This document shows, piece after piece, positions 41,824-49,234 of a stretch of DNA of 61,191 nucleotides; within the stretch, counting starts at the first letter, position 1, and every line of letters begins with the position of its first letter. The position numbers and the translations under genes are program-made. The notes beneath the pieces are model-generated. The model was not told the DNA's origin. It did not search any database and saw only the letters and a program-made list of their open reading frames with translations. Origin of the DNA: UBA93 sp964477205. GTDB taxonomy: Archaea; Micrarchaeota; Micrarchaeia; Norongarragalinales; Norongarragalinaceae. The stretch spans positions 1 through 61,191 of the forward strand of contig CAYZDE010000001.1 in assembly GCA_964477205.1 (NCBI GenBank), in the 5' to 3' direction.

Positions 41824-42290
41824 TTGATTTCACCCAAAGCAGAGTACGCCTGCTGTTGCGTCAAACCGAGGAGAACGCCGAAGGCGACGAGGCCGCGCGG
41901 AGAGCGCAATTCGAATTCGTCGGTAGCGCCGCTGGTCAAGCAATACTTGAGCCCGCGCTTTACCAGCTTTTCCACTAGCATTCGGCCTTTGCCTAAGTCT
42001 TTTGCAGTGGAATAGTCGCGGAAGCATAATTCAACGTAGTGCCCCTTGAGCGCTGCAAAGAGTTCGTCGTCCCGCCAGTATTTCTCTAATTCAGTGAGAT
42101 TCACCAGTAAATGCTCGTGCTTCTTCAATGCATTCAATAGCGCGCGCTTGCTCTTGGTTTTTACGAGAGCGCTTGTTATTGACCCGTCAGCCTTGGGCTC
42201 GCAAGGCTCTCGCTCTATTGCCTTATTGAATCCGAGTTGACTGATTGCCTTCGCCGCGATTTTTCCTTCAATGTGGTTGTCGACTTTCAT
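41820..42290 (-). CDS. rnp3: RNase P protein component 3 (Rpp30), short
   Basis: About 156 residues from the ATG at 42290, which overlaps the L15e stop (ATGA); the open frame extends 28 codons further, but into L15e. 'HYVELCFRDYSTAKDLGKGR' then 'LKYCLTSGATDEFELRSPRG' and 'LVAFGVLLGLTQQQAYSAL' are the conserved second half of the Rpp30 TIM-barrel. The first half is strongly shortened compared with the usual 210-240 residues. It is part of RNase P with Pop5. Confidence 0.85.
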   Translation of the reverse strand: MKVDNHIEGKIAAKAISQLGFNKAIEREPCEPKADGSITSALVKTKSKRALLNALKKHEHLLVNLTELEKYWRDDELFAALKGHYVELCFRDYSTAKDLGKGRMLVEKLVKRGLKYCLTSGATDEFELRSPRGLVAFGVLLGLTQQQAYSALGEIK

Positions 42291-42682
42291 TTTGTCTTCA
42301 ATAACACGTCGAAGAATTGCGCGGTTCCATCGCACCCGGCGAAGTAAGAGCCGATTAACTCGGCGTTCTTGCACCTTCGCAAGGCCTTTTGTTCAGCGAA
42401 CCATCTCCACGGCTTGCCCGGGTTTTCGCGCTTGCGGTTCTTCCCGGGCTTTCTGCCTAATGCGGCTTTCGGCCTTATACGCTTTCCGCGCTTGGTTTTC
42501 ACTCGGTAAACAAAATAACCGGTCTTGGCTTTAAAGCCTAATTCGCGGGCGCGCACAGGGTTCGAGGGCTTTTCCGCCCGCTGGACGGTGTTGCCTTTTT
42601 TCCACGCACGAACGCGCTCTTTTGCCCTCGGAGTCTTGTACGACTCGGCGAAGGATTTTCTAATGTACTTGTCAGCACCCAT
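42287..42682 (-). CDS. rpl15e: Ribosomal protein L15e (eL15), short
   Basis: 131 residues. 'YIRKSFAESYKTPRAKERVRAWK', 'NPVRARELGFKAKTGYFVYRVKTKRGKR' and 'RWFAEQKALRRCKNAELIGSYFAGCDG' are family segments. The family usually has about 190 residues; here the C-terminal third and parts of the middle are missing. No in-frame continuation exists, so the shortening is real. It heads the Rpp30-RdgB-Pop5 group and starts at an ATG. Confidence 0.9.
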   Translation of the reverse strand: MGADKYIRKSFAESYKTPRAKERVRAWKKGNTVQRAEKPSNPVRARELGFKAKTGYFVYRVKTKRGKRIRPKAALGRKPGKNRKRENPGKPWRWFAEQKALRRCKNAELIGSYFAGCDGTAQFFDVLLKTK

Positions 42683-42773
42683 GTTAGTTACACCTCAATT
42701 CAGGCCGCTTTTTGCAAAAGCGGGCCCCTACATCTTGAGCGGAGATAATACGAACTCTAGCCCTTATTAATGC

Positions 42774-42977
42774 TTACGCGCGGCTAGCGAGTTTCACGTC
42801 GTCCGAGTTAACGGTCTTGCGCCCGGCGTGTTTTGCGAGTTGCACTGCCTTAGACGAGATGTCGATGCCGATTTCCTCTAGAATATCCGCCAACGCTTCC
42901 GCCGCATCCTGTGACACGCGCTCTGCGCCGGCTTTTCGAATCAAGCGCTCTACAGGCGCTATTGGTAAAACAGCCAT
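42774..42977 (-). CDS. Archaeal histone
   Basis: 67 residues, the minimal histone fold. 'LPIAPVERLIRKAGAERVS', 'DAAEALADILEEIGIDISSKAVQLAKHAGRKTVNSDDVKLA' match the HMf family, with the RKTV/'DDV' end of the third helix. It wraps DNA as a dimer/polymer. An N-terminal tail is absent. Confidence 0.96.
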   Translation of the reverse strand: MAVLPIAPVERLIRKAGAERVSQDAAEALADILEEIGIDISSKAVQLAKHAGRKTVNSDDVKLASRA

Positions 42978-42998
42978 ATCTAAATCCCCACCATCTAG

Positions 42999-43090
42999 CG
43001 GTTCGCAAATGAACCGCGAGAGTTGCGGTTCGCAGCTCTCGCGAACCAGTGCGGTTCGCTCAATCCCGAAGCGAGAACGCTAACGGGAAT
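42999..43090. repeat. GC-rich nested palindromic repeat
   Basis: GCGGTTC...GAACCGC (42999-43018) is followed by GCGAGAG...CTCTCGC (43016-43042) and a further GCGGTTCGC. The region also has CCCGAAGCGAGAACGCTAACGGG (43065-43087). It belongs to the same style of element as the repeats near 9.3, 9.7, 21.1 and 32.3 kb, though the arms differ in sequence. It fills most of the gap between the histone gene and the next minus-strand gene. Confidence 0.65.
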
Positions 43091-43151
43091 TAAGGCTAAA
43101 CAAAACCATTCTTAAAAGCTTTTTCCGGAACGAACGCGCTTCCGGTGAACT

Positions 43152-43463
43152 TCATTTGCGGCTATTCATCCTTGAAATCTCTTTTTTCCAAGCAGCTTGC
43201 CATTCCGAGCGCTCTTCAATTGTCAATTCCTCGTGTTTTCCCAAGGAGTTTAAGGCAATGAGCCGAACGCCAAGGTTTTCGTGTTCAAGCAAGGATTCCT
43301 TGATTTCTTGCGGAGTTGCACCCAAAGTAACCAATCGTCTAGCAGCGGGAAGTTGCAGGTTATGCCGATCTACTTTTTGGTTTAGTATTTCCCTTGCTTC
43401 TTCAATGTTGAGGGAGGTCATGCGCTTTAGCGTGCTTACCTCTTCATTACTCCTCGTCATCAC
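43152..43463 (-). CDS. Small helical protein, possibly HEAT-like
   Basis: 103 residues, all helical and rich in charged residues. 'NEEVSTLKRMTSLNIEEARE' and 'PAARRLVTLGATPQEIKESLL' with 'NLGVRLIALNSLGKHEE' have the spacing of two or three HEAT-type helical hairpins. The function is not known. It is divergent from the helicase gene by about 50 bases. Confidence 0.6.
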   Translation of the reverse strand: MMTRSNEEVSTLKRMTSLNIEEAREILNQKVDRHNLQLPAARRLVTLGATPQEIKESLLEHENLGVRLIALNSLGKHEELTIEERSEWQAAWKKEISRMNSRK

Positions 43464-43514
43464 TGGAAAGTATGTCTCGCTGGATTAAAAAGAATAACGG
43501 ACGTTACATTTCGT

Positions 43515-44990
43515 ATGGAAGCCCGCGATTACCAGCGTAACGCCGCCGAATCAATACTCGCGCACGGCAATTCCCTTTTGGTAATGCCGACGGCCCTTGG
43601 CAAGACATTCATCGCTGCAATAATAATGAAGAAACTCGGCGGGAGGCAATTGTTCCTCGTGCCGACGAAGCCGCTCGCGGTCCAGCAGGCAAAGCGATTC
43701 GAGGAATTGCTCGGCGAGGCAGTGCTCTTGGTAACCGGCGAGCTCTCCCCTGAAAAGAGAAAGCAAGCTTACGCGGCCGCGCGGATAATCGTCGCAACCC
43801 CCCAATGCATCCAGAACGACTTGCTCTCGCGCAAGCTGCGCTTGCAGGACTTCGAGCTCGTAGTGTTCGACGAAGCGCATCGTGCGGTAGGCGATTACGC
43901 TTACACTTTCATTGCTTCACAGGCAAAAGAGCATTCCTTTATTCTAGGATTGACCGCCTCTCCATCTTCGAACAAGGAGAAGATTCACGAGGTTTGCAAT
44001 AATCTCGGCGTAAAGCACATTGAAGTGAAGGGCCACGAGGACAAAGACGTGCAAAAGTACGCGAACGAAGTAGATTTCAAGTGGGAGTTCGTAGACTTGC
44101 CCGGCGAGTACTATCACCTGCGCGAGCGGCTCTTGAATTTGTTGAAGGAAGCGCTATCCGAGCTCAAGGATTACGGCTTCGTTGATTCCGCCTCTCCGTC
44201 GCGAATGAACAAGAGCAAGCTACTCGCATTACGCAAGCCCATCATGGCGCGAATGCCCAACCCTTCGTCTTACAAGGCTTTATCCAGCCAAGCGCGCGCA
44301 TTAAACCTCTTGCACGCTATCGACTTACTCGAATCGCAGGGGGCGAATGCTTTATGCAATTTCTTCGACGGGCTGCGCGCCAGGGACAAGAAGTCCAAGG
44401 CGGTTCAGCGCTTACTCGCCGACCCGTTATACAATGCCGTGAGCGCCGAGGCATCAGAGCTCGTGAAGCAAGGGTCGCAACACCCGAAGATGCCGCGGTT
44501 GGCTGAAATAGTTTTAGGCGCAGCGAAGAGCGGGCAATCCGTTATTGTTTTCGCGCATTACCGGTCTAGTGTTGACGAAATCAATCGCGTGTTGAACGCC
44601 TTGCCGAAAGTCAACGCGCGCCCCCTCGTCGGCAGAAGCAAGGACGGCATGACTCAAAAGCAGCAGGCGGAGGTACTCGATTCTTTTCGTGCGAGAGAGT
44701 TCAATACTTTAATCTCGACTAGTGTAGGAGAGGAGGGCCTGGATATCCCAGCCGTGGACCTCGTTGTTTTCTACGAATCCGTCCCGTCGGAAATCCGGTT
44801 GATACAGCGCCGCGGCAGGGCGGGGCGCGTTAAATCGGGGCGCGTCATCCTGCTCGTGACGCGGGATACTAAGGACGAGGGATTCCTTTGGATTTCGCGG
44901 AGCCGCGAGAAGCGCATGCGTTCGGCTTTGAAAGAAGCGAGCGACGAGTTGGAGTGTTCCTGCAAGCAATTGAGCCTCGGTGACTTGTAA
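43515..44990 (+). CDS. hef: Hef-like DEAD/DEAH helicase (helicase part only)
   Basis: 491 residues, superfamily 2 helicase. Walker A 'MPTALGKTFIAAII' (residues about 23-36), DEAH 'VVFDEAHRAVGDYAY' (about 115-129), 'GLTASPSS' (motif III), and in the second domain 'FAHYRSSVDEIN', 'ISTSVGEEGLDIPAVDLVVFYE' and 'IQRRGRAGR' (motif VI) are intact. The closest match in layout is the helicase half of Hef/FANCM. Normally Hef continues into an ERCC4 nuclease domain; here the stop is at 44990 and the nuclease is a separate coupled gene (TAATG). Confidence 0.9.
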   Translation: MEARDYQRNAAESILAHGNSLLVMPTALGKTFIAAIIMKKLGGRQLFLVPTKPLAVQQAKRFEELLGEAVLLVTGELSPEKRKQAYAAARIIVATPQCIQNDLLSRKLRLQDFELVVFDEAHRAVGDYAYTFIASQAKEHSFILGLTASPSSNKEKIHEVCNNLGVKHIEVKGHEDKDVQKYANEVDFKWEFVDLPGEYYHLRERLLNLLKEALSELKDYGFVDSASPSRMNKSKLLALRKPIMARMPNPSSYKALSSQARALNLLHAIDLLESQGANALCNFFDGLRARDKKSKAVQRLLADPLYNAVSAEASELVKQGSQHPKMPRLAEIVLGAAKSGQSVIVFAHYRSSVDEINRVLNALPKVNARPLVGRSKDGMTQKQQAEVLDSFRAREFNTLISTSVGEEGLDIPAVDLVVFYESVPSEIRLIQRRGRAGRVKSGRVILLVTRDTKDEGFLWISRSREKRMRSALKEASDELECSCKQLSLGDL

Positions 44991-45649
44991 TGAATGAAAT
45001 AGTGTTTGAAGAGTGCAATGAAGTGCAGGTGTTCATCGACGACCGCGAGCTCAAGAGTAAGGTCGCAAAGGCGCTCTTCGCCAAAGGCGCGCTCTTGAAC
45101 CCGGTTAGGCTGCCGGTCGGGGATTATTTGCTCAGCGAGCGCGTTTGCGTGGAACGCAAAGCCGCCTTGGACTTCGAGTCCAGCGTAATCGACGGCCGCC
45201 TCTTCACACAAGCTCGCGGGTTAAAAGCTAATTTCGAGTCGCCTTTAATAGCCCTGGTTGGAGACGGATTCGAGCGCGTTAGGCCGAAAGCACTGCGCGG
45301 GGCATTTATTTCCCTTGCCGTGGATTACAAAATCCCTTTATTCTTTTTTGACTCGGACGAGGAGCTAGCCGACTTCTTGTTTGCTTTAGGCGAGAGGGAG
45401 CAGTTGAAGGCGCCTCGAGAGGCGCGCGTCCGCTTCGGCTCGAAGGGCAACTGCCTGGGAGAGCAACAGCGATTCATTGTTGAATCTTTTCCTTTAGTCG
45501 GCCCGAAGGCGGCGAAGGCATTGATTAAGGAATTCGGTTCCGTGCGGGCGATAGTTACTGCTTCGCAGGAGGATTTGTTGCGCGTAGAGGGAATCGGTAA
45601 GAAGAGGGCCGAGGGATTGGAACGCGTTTTCTCAGGCGAGTGCGATTAA
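44990..45649 (+). CDS. ERCC4-type nuclease (Hef/Mus81-like, nuclease part only)
   Basis: 219 residues. 'VFIDDRELKSKVAKALFAKG' (about residues 11-30), 'LPVGDYLLSERVCVERKAALDFESS' with the ERKxxxD catalytic motif (about 41-65), and 'IDGRLFTQARGL' follow. Two C-terminal helix-hairpin-helix motifs ('SFPLVGPKAAKALIKEFGSV' and 'LLRVEGIGKKRAEGL') bind DNA ends. Together with the upstream helicase it re-forms a complete Hef. It overlaps that gene by one base and ends convergently with the ScpB gene. Confidence 0.92.
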   Translation: MNEIVFEECNEVQVFIDDRELKSKVAKALFAKGALLNPVRLPVGDYLLSERVCVERKAALDFESSVIDGRLFTQARGLKANFESPLIALVGDGFERVRPKALRGAFISLAVDYKIPLFFFDSDEELADFLFALGEREQLKAPREARVRFGSKGNCLGEQQRFIVESFPLVGPKAAKALIKEFGSVRAIVTASQEDLLRVEGIGKKRAEGLERVFSGECD

Positions 45650-46191
45650 TGCAATTGGAATTCGTCGTAAAACTTGCGCGTCGGCCTTAACAATCGCGTG
45701 TTCCCGTGCTTGGATGATTCAATGTAATCCGCGTCTTTCAATTCCCGGATGTACGCGTAAATCTCGCCGCGGAAGTATTTGCGTAAGTCTTTTTGCAGCA
45801 TCCTCTTCTTCTTGACTATCAACGCGAGCATTCGCGTAGCCTTGCCGGATAAGTCGCTCTTCTTGCTGAAGCCGCCGATCCAACTCAAGTAAACCGGCTT
45901 CACTTGCATTACTACCTCGTCGCCCTTCAAGACTACTTGAACCGGCGAATCTTTTTCTTCCAAGCGCGCTCGTACTTTTTCAATTGCTAATCTTACTTCG
46001 CGCCGGGGCTTATCGAGCTCTTTTGACATTTCCTTAACAGTGAGTTCACGGTTGGCAAGGAAGAGTGCTGATTCCACTATCTTATCAAATGGTAAGTCGG
46101 GTTTAGTCTTGATTTCGACATTCTCTACTTCCTCTTCGACCGTGTCTTCTTGCGAGTCTTCGGCTTCCTGCAAGTTCATGGTGATGGCCAT
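45646..46191 (-). CDS. scpB: ScpB-like chromosome segregation protein
   Basis: About 181 residues from the ATG at 46191 (another ATG at 46218 is only about 14 bases from a TATA-like box). After an acidic N-terminus, 'LPFDKIVESALFLANRELTVKEMSKEL', 'REVRLAIEKVRARLEEKDSPVQVVLKGDEVVMQVK' and 'KKRMLQKDLRKYFRGEIYAYIRELKDADYI' form the two winged helices of ScpB, a partner of SMC in chromosome folding. ScpA is not in the window. It is convergent with the nuclease gene by 4 bases. Confidence 0.85.
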   Translation of the reverse strand: MAITMNLQEAEDSQEDTVEEEVENVEIKTKPDLPFDKIVESALFLANRELTVKEMSKELDKPRREVRLAIEKVRARLEEKDSPVQVVLKGDEVVMQVKPVYLSWIGGFSKKSDLSGKATRMLALIVKKKRMLQKDLRKYFRGEIYAYIRELKDADYIESSKHGNTRLLRPTRKFYDEFQLH

Positions 46192-46333
46192 TATGAATTT
46201 GTAACCGCGCTGGTGCATTTATTCGTTACGCTTAAATACCCGGTGAACTGTGATTAACGAGGTCGTGACGCTCTATTGTCGCGGACTAACCAAAGCCTAC
46301 CAGCGTGAGGCGATATTCAGGGGGAAAATTCGA

Positions 46334-46918
46334 ATGACTCTATTAGAGCAGGAAGATTATTTGCGTGCCGGCGTGCACATCGGCACGAGAATGAAGAGCG
46401 GCGGCATGAAGCCTTACATTTACCGTACCCGCGACGACGGTTTGCACGTCATTGACTTGAAGAAGTTGGACGAGCGCGTTCTCGCCGCGGCGAAGCTCCT
46501 CGCGCGCTACCCTCCTGAGGAAATATTCATCGTCGGGTCGAAGTCGAACGCTCAGCAGCCCGTCGCGAAGTTTTGTGAGCTAACGCACTGCCAGCCGTTA
46601 TCCGGCCGCTTCCGACCCGGTTGTTTCACAAACCCGTTGCACGAGAATTTCAAGGAGCCGAAGCTCTTATTAGTCGTTGACCCGGGAATCGACAGGCAAT
46701 CCGTAATCGAAGCGTTCAAGTTGAACATACCAGTAATCGCGTTGTGCGACACGAACAACTCGACGCGTTACGTTGACATGGCCGTGCCCACGAACAATAA
46801 GGGCCGCAAAGCGCTAGCCTTGCTATTCTACTTATTTGCACGGGAGTTCCTCAAGGCGACCGGCAAGATTTCCTCTGACGAGGAGTTCAAGGCGCAGCCC
46901 GAGGAATTCGAAGCGTAA
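46334..46918 (+). CDS. rpsB: Ribosomal protein S2 (uS2)
   Basis: About 194 residues from the ATG at 46334; the longer open frame has no family sequence before it. 'LRAGVHIGTRMKSGGMKPYIYR' opens, 'GLHVIDLKKLDERVLAAAKLLA' follows, and 'GRFRPGCFTNPLHENFKEPKLLLVVDPG' and 'IPVIALCDTNNSTRYVDMAVPTNNKG' are hallmark segments of archaeal S2. It is divergent from the ScpB gene across a shared promoter region containing TTAAATA. Confidence 0.95.
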   Translation: MTLLEQEDYLRAGVHIGTRMKSGGMKPYIYRTRDDGLHVIDLKKLDERVLAAAKLLARYPPEEIFIVGSKSNAQQPVAKFCELTHCQPLSGRFRPGCFTNPLHENFKEPKLLLVVDPGIDRQSVIEAFKLNIPVIALCDTNNSTRYVDMAVPTNNKGRKALALLFYLFAREFLKATGKISSDEEFKAQPEEFEA

Positions 46919-46951
46919 TCCTTTTCTTTTCCCTTGTTCTTTTCCCTTTTT

Positions 46952-47734
46952 ATGAGGGAGCCGTTTTATTCAGGGTCTTTTTACCCGTCCACGCGTACCG
47001 AGTGTGAACGCGAGTTAAGCGTTCTCTCAAGGAATGCGAAGGCAACTCACGATGCACGCGCGGTAATTTCCCCGCACGCTGGTTGGCTTTATTCCGGTGA
47101 AACCGCGGCCAATGCTTTCGCTGCTTTAAAAAAAGCGCCTACGATAGTACTTCTCTCGCCCAGCCATTCGGGCGCCCGCGTTCCGGTGGCGACTAGCGCC
47201 GAGGACTGGCGCACGCCTCTTGGAAAAATTCAATTGGATTGCAAACTTATGAGTGAACTCGTTGACTCCAATGCAATTGCGGTCGACGAGAGCGCCCACG
47301 AGGGAGAGCATGCAATCGAAGTTCTCCTCCCGTTCGTTCAGCATTATTTTCCGAAAGCGCGTTTCGTTCCGATAGTCTTCGCGGACCAATCCCTTGACGC
47401 TGCTCTCGCAGTTGCCGGAGCGTTGTGTGAGTCGCAGCGCGGGTTTTCCGTCGTGGCTTCGAGTGACTTCACGCATTACGAACCGTCCGGTGAAGCGCGC
47501 GAGAAGGATGAGGAGTTATTGCGCGCGCTTTTTGCAATGGACGGGGCCGCGTTTTACGAAGCGATTCGAGTGACCGGCGCGACCGCTTGTGGATTCGCCC
47601 CGATTGCCTGCGCGTTATCCTGGGCTAAGTCCGCCGGCGCTAAGCTCGGCGAGTTATTGCACTTCTCTAATTCCGGCGACGCGAGCGGGGATTATTCCCG
47701 CGTTGTTGACTACGCTGCGGTTGCATTTCGTTGA
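46952..47734 (+). CDS. MEMO1 family protein
   Basis: About 260 residues from the ATG at 46952. 'REPFYSGSFYPS' opens, then 'VISPHAGWLYSGETAANAFAAL' (metal-site histidine), 'VLLSPSHSG', 'DESAHEGEHAIEVLLPFVQHYFP' and 'VVASSDFTHYEP' follow: the intact MEMO1 signature, with H, H and C positions of the putative iron site. Members occur with AMMECR1 and a radical SAM enzyme; the latter is at 49235 in this window. The function in archaea is not settled. Confidence 0.93.
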   Translation: MREPFYSGSFYPSTRTECERELSVLSRNAKATHDARAVISPHAGWLYSGETAANAFAALKKAPTIVLLSPSHSGARVPVATSAEDWRTPLGKIQLDCKLMSELVDSNAIAVDESAHEGEHAIEVLLPFVQHYFPKARFVPIVFADQSLDAALAVAGALCESQRGFSVVASSDFTHYEPSGEAREKDEELLRALFAMDGAAFYEAIRVTGATACGFAPIACALSWAKSAGAKLGELLHFSNSGDASGDYSRVVDYAAVAFR

Positions 47735-47825
47735 AGAAGCATGCCGTTGATTGGCGGGATTGAAAAAACAATAAAAACAAAAAAGGGGTTCAAATCAAAA
47801 AGATGCCGAAACTCAAGTAGGGGAA

Positions 47826-48032
47826 TTACTTCCTCTTCCTGGATTTCGTTTTCTTCTTAGTCGTTTTTTTCTTAGTCGCCTTGCGTTTGACGGTCTTTCT
47901 CTTTACGGCCTTCTTTTTGACCGCCTTTCTCTTTACGGTCTTCCTCTTAACCGCTTTTCTCTTTACGGTCTTCTTCTTGACCTTTCTCTTTACCGTCTTT
48001 TTCTTGGCGACTTTCTTTTTTCTTATAGCCAT
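47826..48032 (-). CDS. Histone-H1-like lysine-rich repeat protein
   Basis: 68 residues made almost entirely of K, R, T, V and A in short repeats (TVKRK / AVKRK / AVKKK, about every five residues). This is the design of histone H1 tails and bacterial Hc1 proteins, which bind DNA without a fold. A typical histone is also encoded (42774-42977). The repeated codons make the gene a run of near-identical 15-base units. It starts at an ATG, divergent from the metalloprotease gene. Confidence 0.75.
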   Translation of the reverse strand: MAIRKKKVAKKKTVKRKVKKKTVKRKAVKRKTVKRKAVKKKAVKRKTVKRKATKKKTTKKKTKSRKRK

Positions 48033-48122
48033 TTTGGTTTTTCACACCGAAAAATTTCCTCTTTCGAGTAAACTTTTCGCATGCATCATTGTTTTTTAGT
48101 TAAAAACCGTTTCGTTTATGTA

Positions 48123-48833
48123 ATGAACGGGGAACTTGACGAAGTATTTTACTCTGCGTGCGCGCTACTCGGAAAAAGTTATTTTGTAAACGCGCGTTAC
48201 AAGAGTTACGCAGGGCTAAAGGCCGGCGTTTCACTCTCGAAAGGAGTACTGCAAGCGACTGCGAGTAAGGAGTTCGCTTTTGTCCCGCGTGAAGTGAAAT
48301 TAGGGCTGGCTCTTTCACTATTGTCGAAACTTTTCAAAAAGCGCGCCGACCCGGAATTATTGCGGCCTTACAAGGAGTTCATGGCAAGCAAGCAGGCAGC
48401 GGAATTATCCGATGCATTGCGCGGCGCGCGCGGAAGAAAACGCAAGGGTTCGCACGAGGGAGAGAACCATGACTTGAACGAATTGCGTGATTACCTGCTG
48501 CGTGATTACCCGCGCGTGTTCGAAGGGGTAAAACCGCCGCGGGTCGTATGGTCGAAGCGCAAGAGCAAGCGAAAGCTCGGCTGGTTCGACGACGCGTTCC
48601 ACGAAATCGTAGTCAATAAGGCACTTGACCGCGCACCGCGCTTCGTAGTTGAATTCGTTTTGTACCACGAGCTTTTGCACGCAAAGCACGAAGTGCGTTA
48701 CGCCCGCGGCAAAAGCTTGCGGCGTAGCGTTCACACGAGAGAATTCAACGATGACGAGCGCGCGTTCCCGCGGGAAAAAGAGGCGGAAGCGTGGATTCAA
48801 TCGAACTGGAACCGAATACTAGGAAAGCCTTAA
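48123..48833 (+). CDS. SprT/YgjP-like metalloprotease
   Basis: About 236 residues from the ATG at 48123 (another in-frame ATG is at 48081). The zinc motif is 'VEFVLYHELLHAKHEVRYAR' (HExxH, residues about 179-198), with a downstream 'HTREFND' that could supply the third ligand. Before it, 'PRVVWSKRKSKRKLGWFDDAFHEIVVNKAL' is like the strand region before HExxH in SprT/YgjP-type proteins. The N-terminal 100 residues are helical. Substrate unknown; the family often acts on DNA-protein crosslinks or is uncharacterised. Confidence 0.8.
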   Translation: MNGELDEVFYSACALLGKSYFVNARYKSYAGLKAGVSLSKGVLQATASKEFAFVPREVKLGLALSLLSKLFKKRADPELLRPYKEFMASKQAAELSDALRGARGRKRKGSHEGENHDLNELRDYLLRDYPRVFEGVKPPRVVWSKRKSKRKLGWFDDAFHEIVVNKALDRAPRFVVEFVLYHELLHAKHEVRYARGKSLRRSVHTREFNDDERAFPREKEAEAWIQSNWNRILGKP

Positions 48834-48846
48834 GCTTTTACGGGTT

Positions 48847-49185
48847 TCATCGCTTGAACCAGTAGAGCAGGAAGAGCACTATCTCTATTGCCATCAAGTA
48901 AGATAAATCGAGGTTACTGCTGAAAGTGAGCAGCAATGCGACCGCGGTGCCGAGCATGAAGAAAGTGAGCGGGTCCATTCCGAACAATGCCTTTTTCGTG
49001 TATGCCGGAGGCGGCGATAGTTTGCCGCTTGCAGGGTGCGCTCCGCCTTGTGAAATCGGAGTGACTTGGCCGGTTTGCGGGTCTACTTTAACGGCGAAAC
49101 CGCATTTCTTGCAGTAAACCACGCTGTTCGCCTCGTCCACTTGCAGGTTCGGGTTTCCACATTGCGGGCATGCTATATCCATCAC
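48847..49185 (-). CDS. Zinc-ribbon protein with two membrane helices
   Basis: 112 residues. 'DIACPQCGNPNLQVDEANSVVYCKKCGF' is a TFIIB-type zinc ribbon (two CxxC pairs, residues about 5-28). A proline-rich linker follows, then two hydrophobic helices (residues about 74-88 and 93-109). It is a membrane-tethered zinc ribbon of unknown role. It is convergent with the metalloprotease gene. Confidence 0.75.
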   Translation of the reverse strand: MMDIACPQCGNPNLQVDEANSVVYCKKCGFAVKVDPQTGQVTPISQGGAHPASGKLSPPPAYTKKALFGMDPLTFFMLGTAVALLLTFSSNLDLSYLMAIEIVLFLLYWFKR

Positions 49186-49234
49186 GCTTCATTACGCCGA
49201 CGGCTTTTTAAAACGCTTCGACGAAAGGGTTTCA

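Noticed and set aside
47735..47825. Looked for an RNA gene in the AT-rich gap after MEMO1
   Set aside because: Only A-rich runs and no stable paired arms were seen.
47881..48099. A 72-codon hydrophobic repeat protein on the plus strand
   Set aside because: It is the antisense of the lysine-rich H1-like gene; reversed Lys codons read as Phe/Leu/Thr by necessity.
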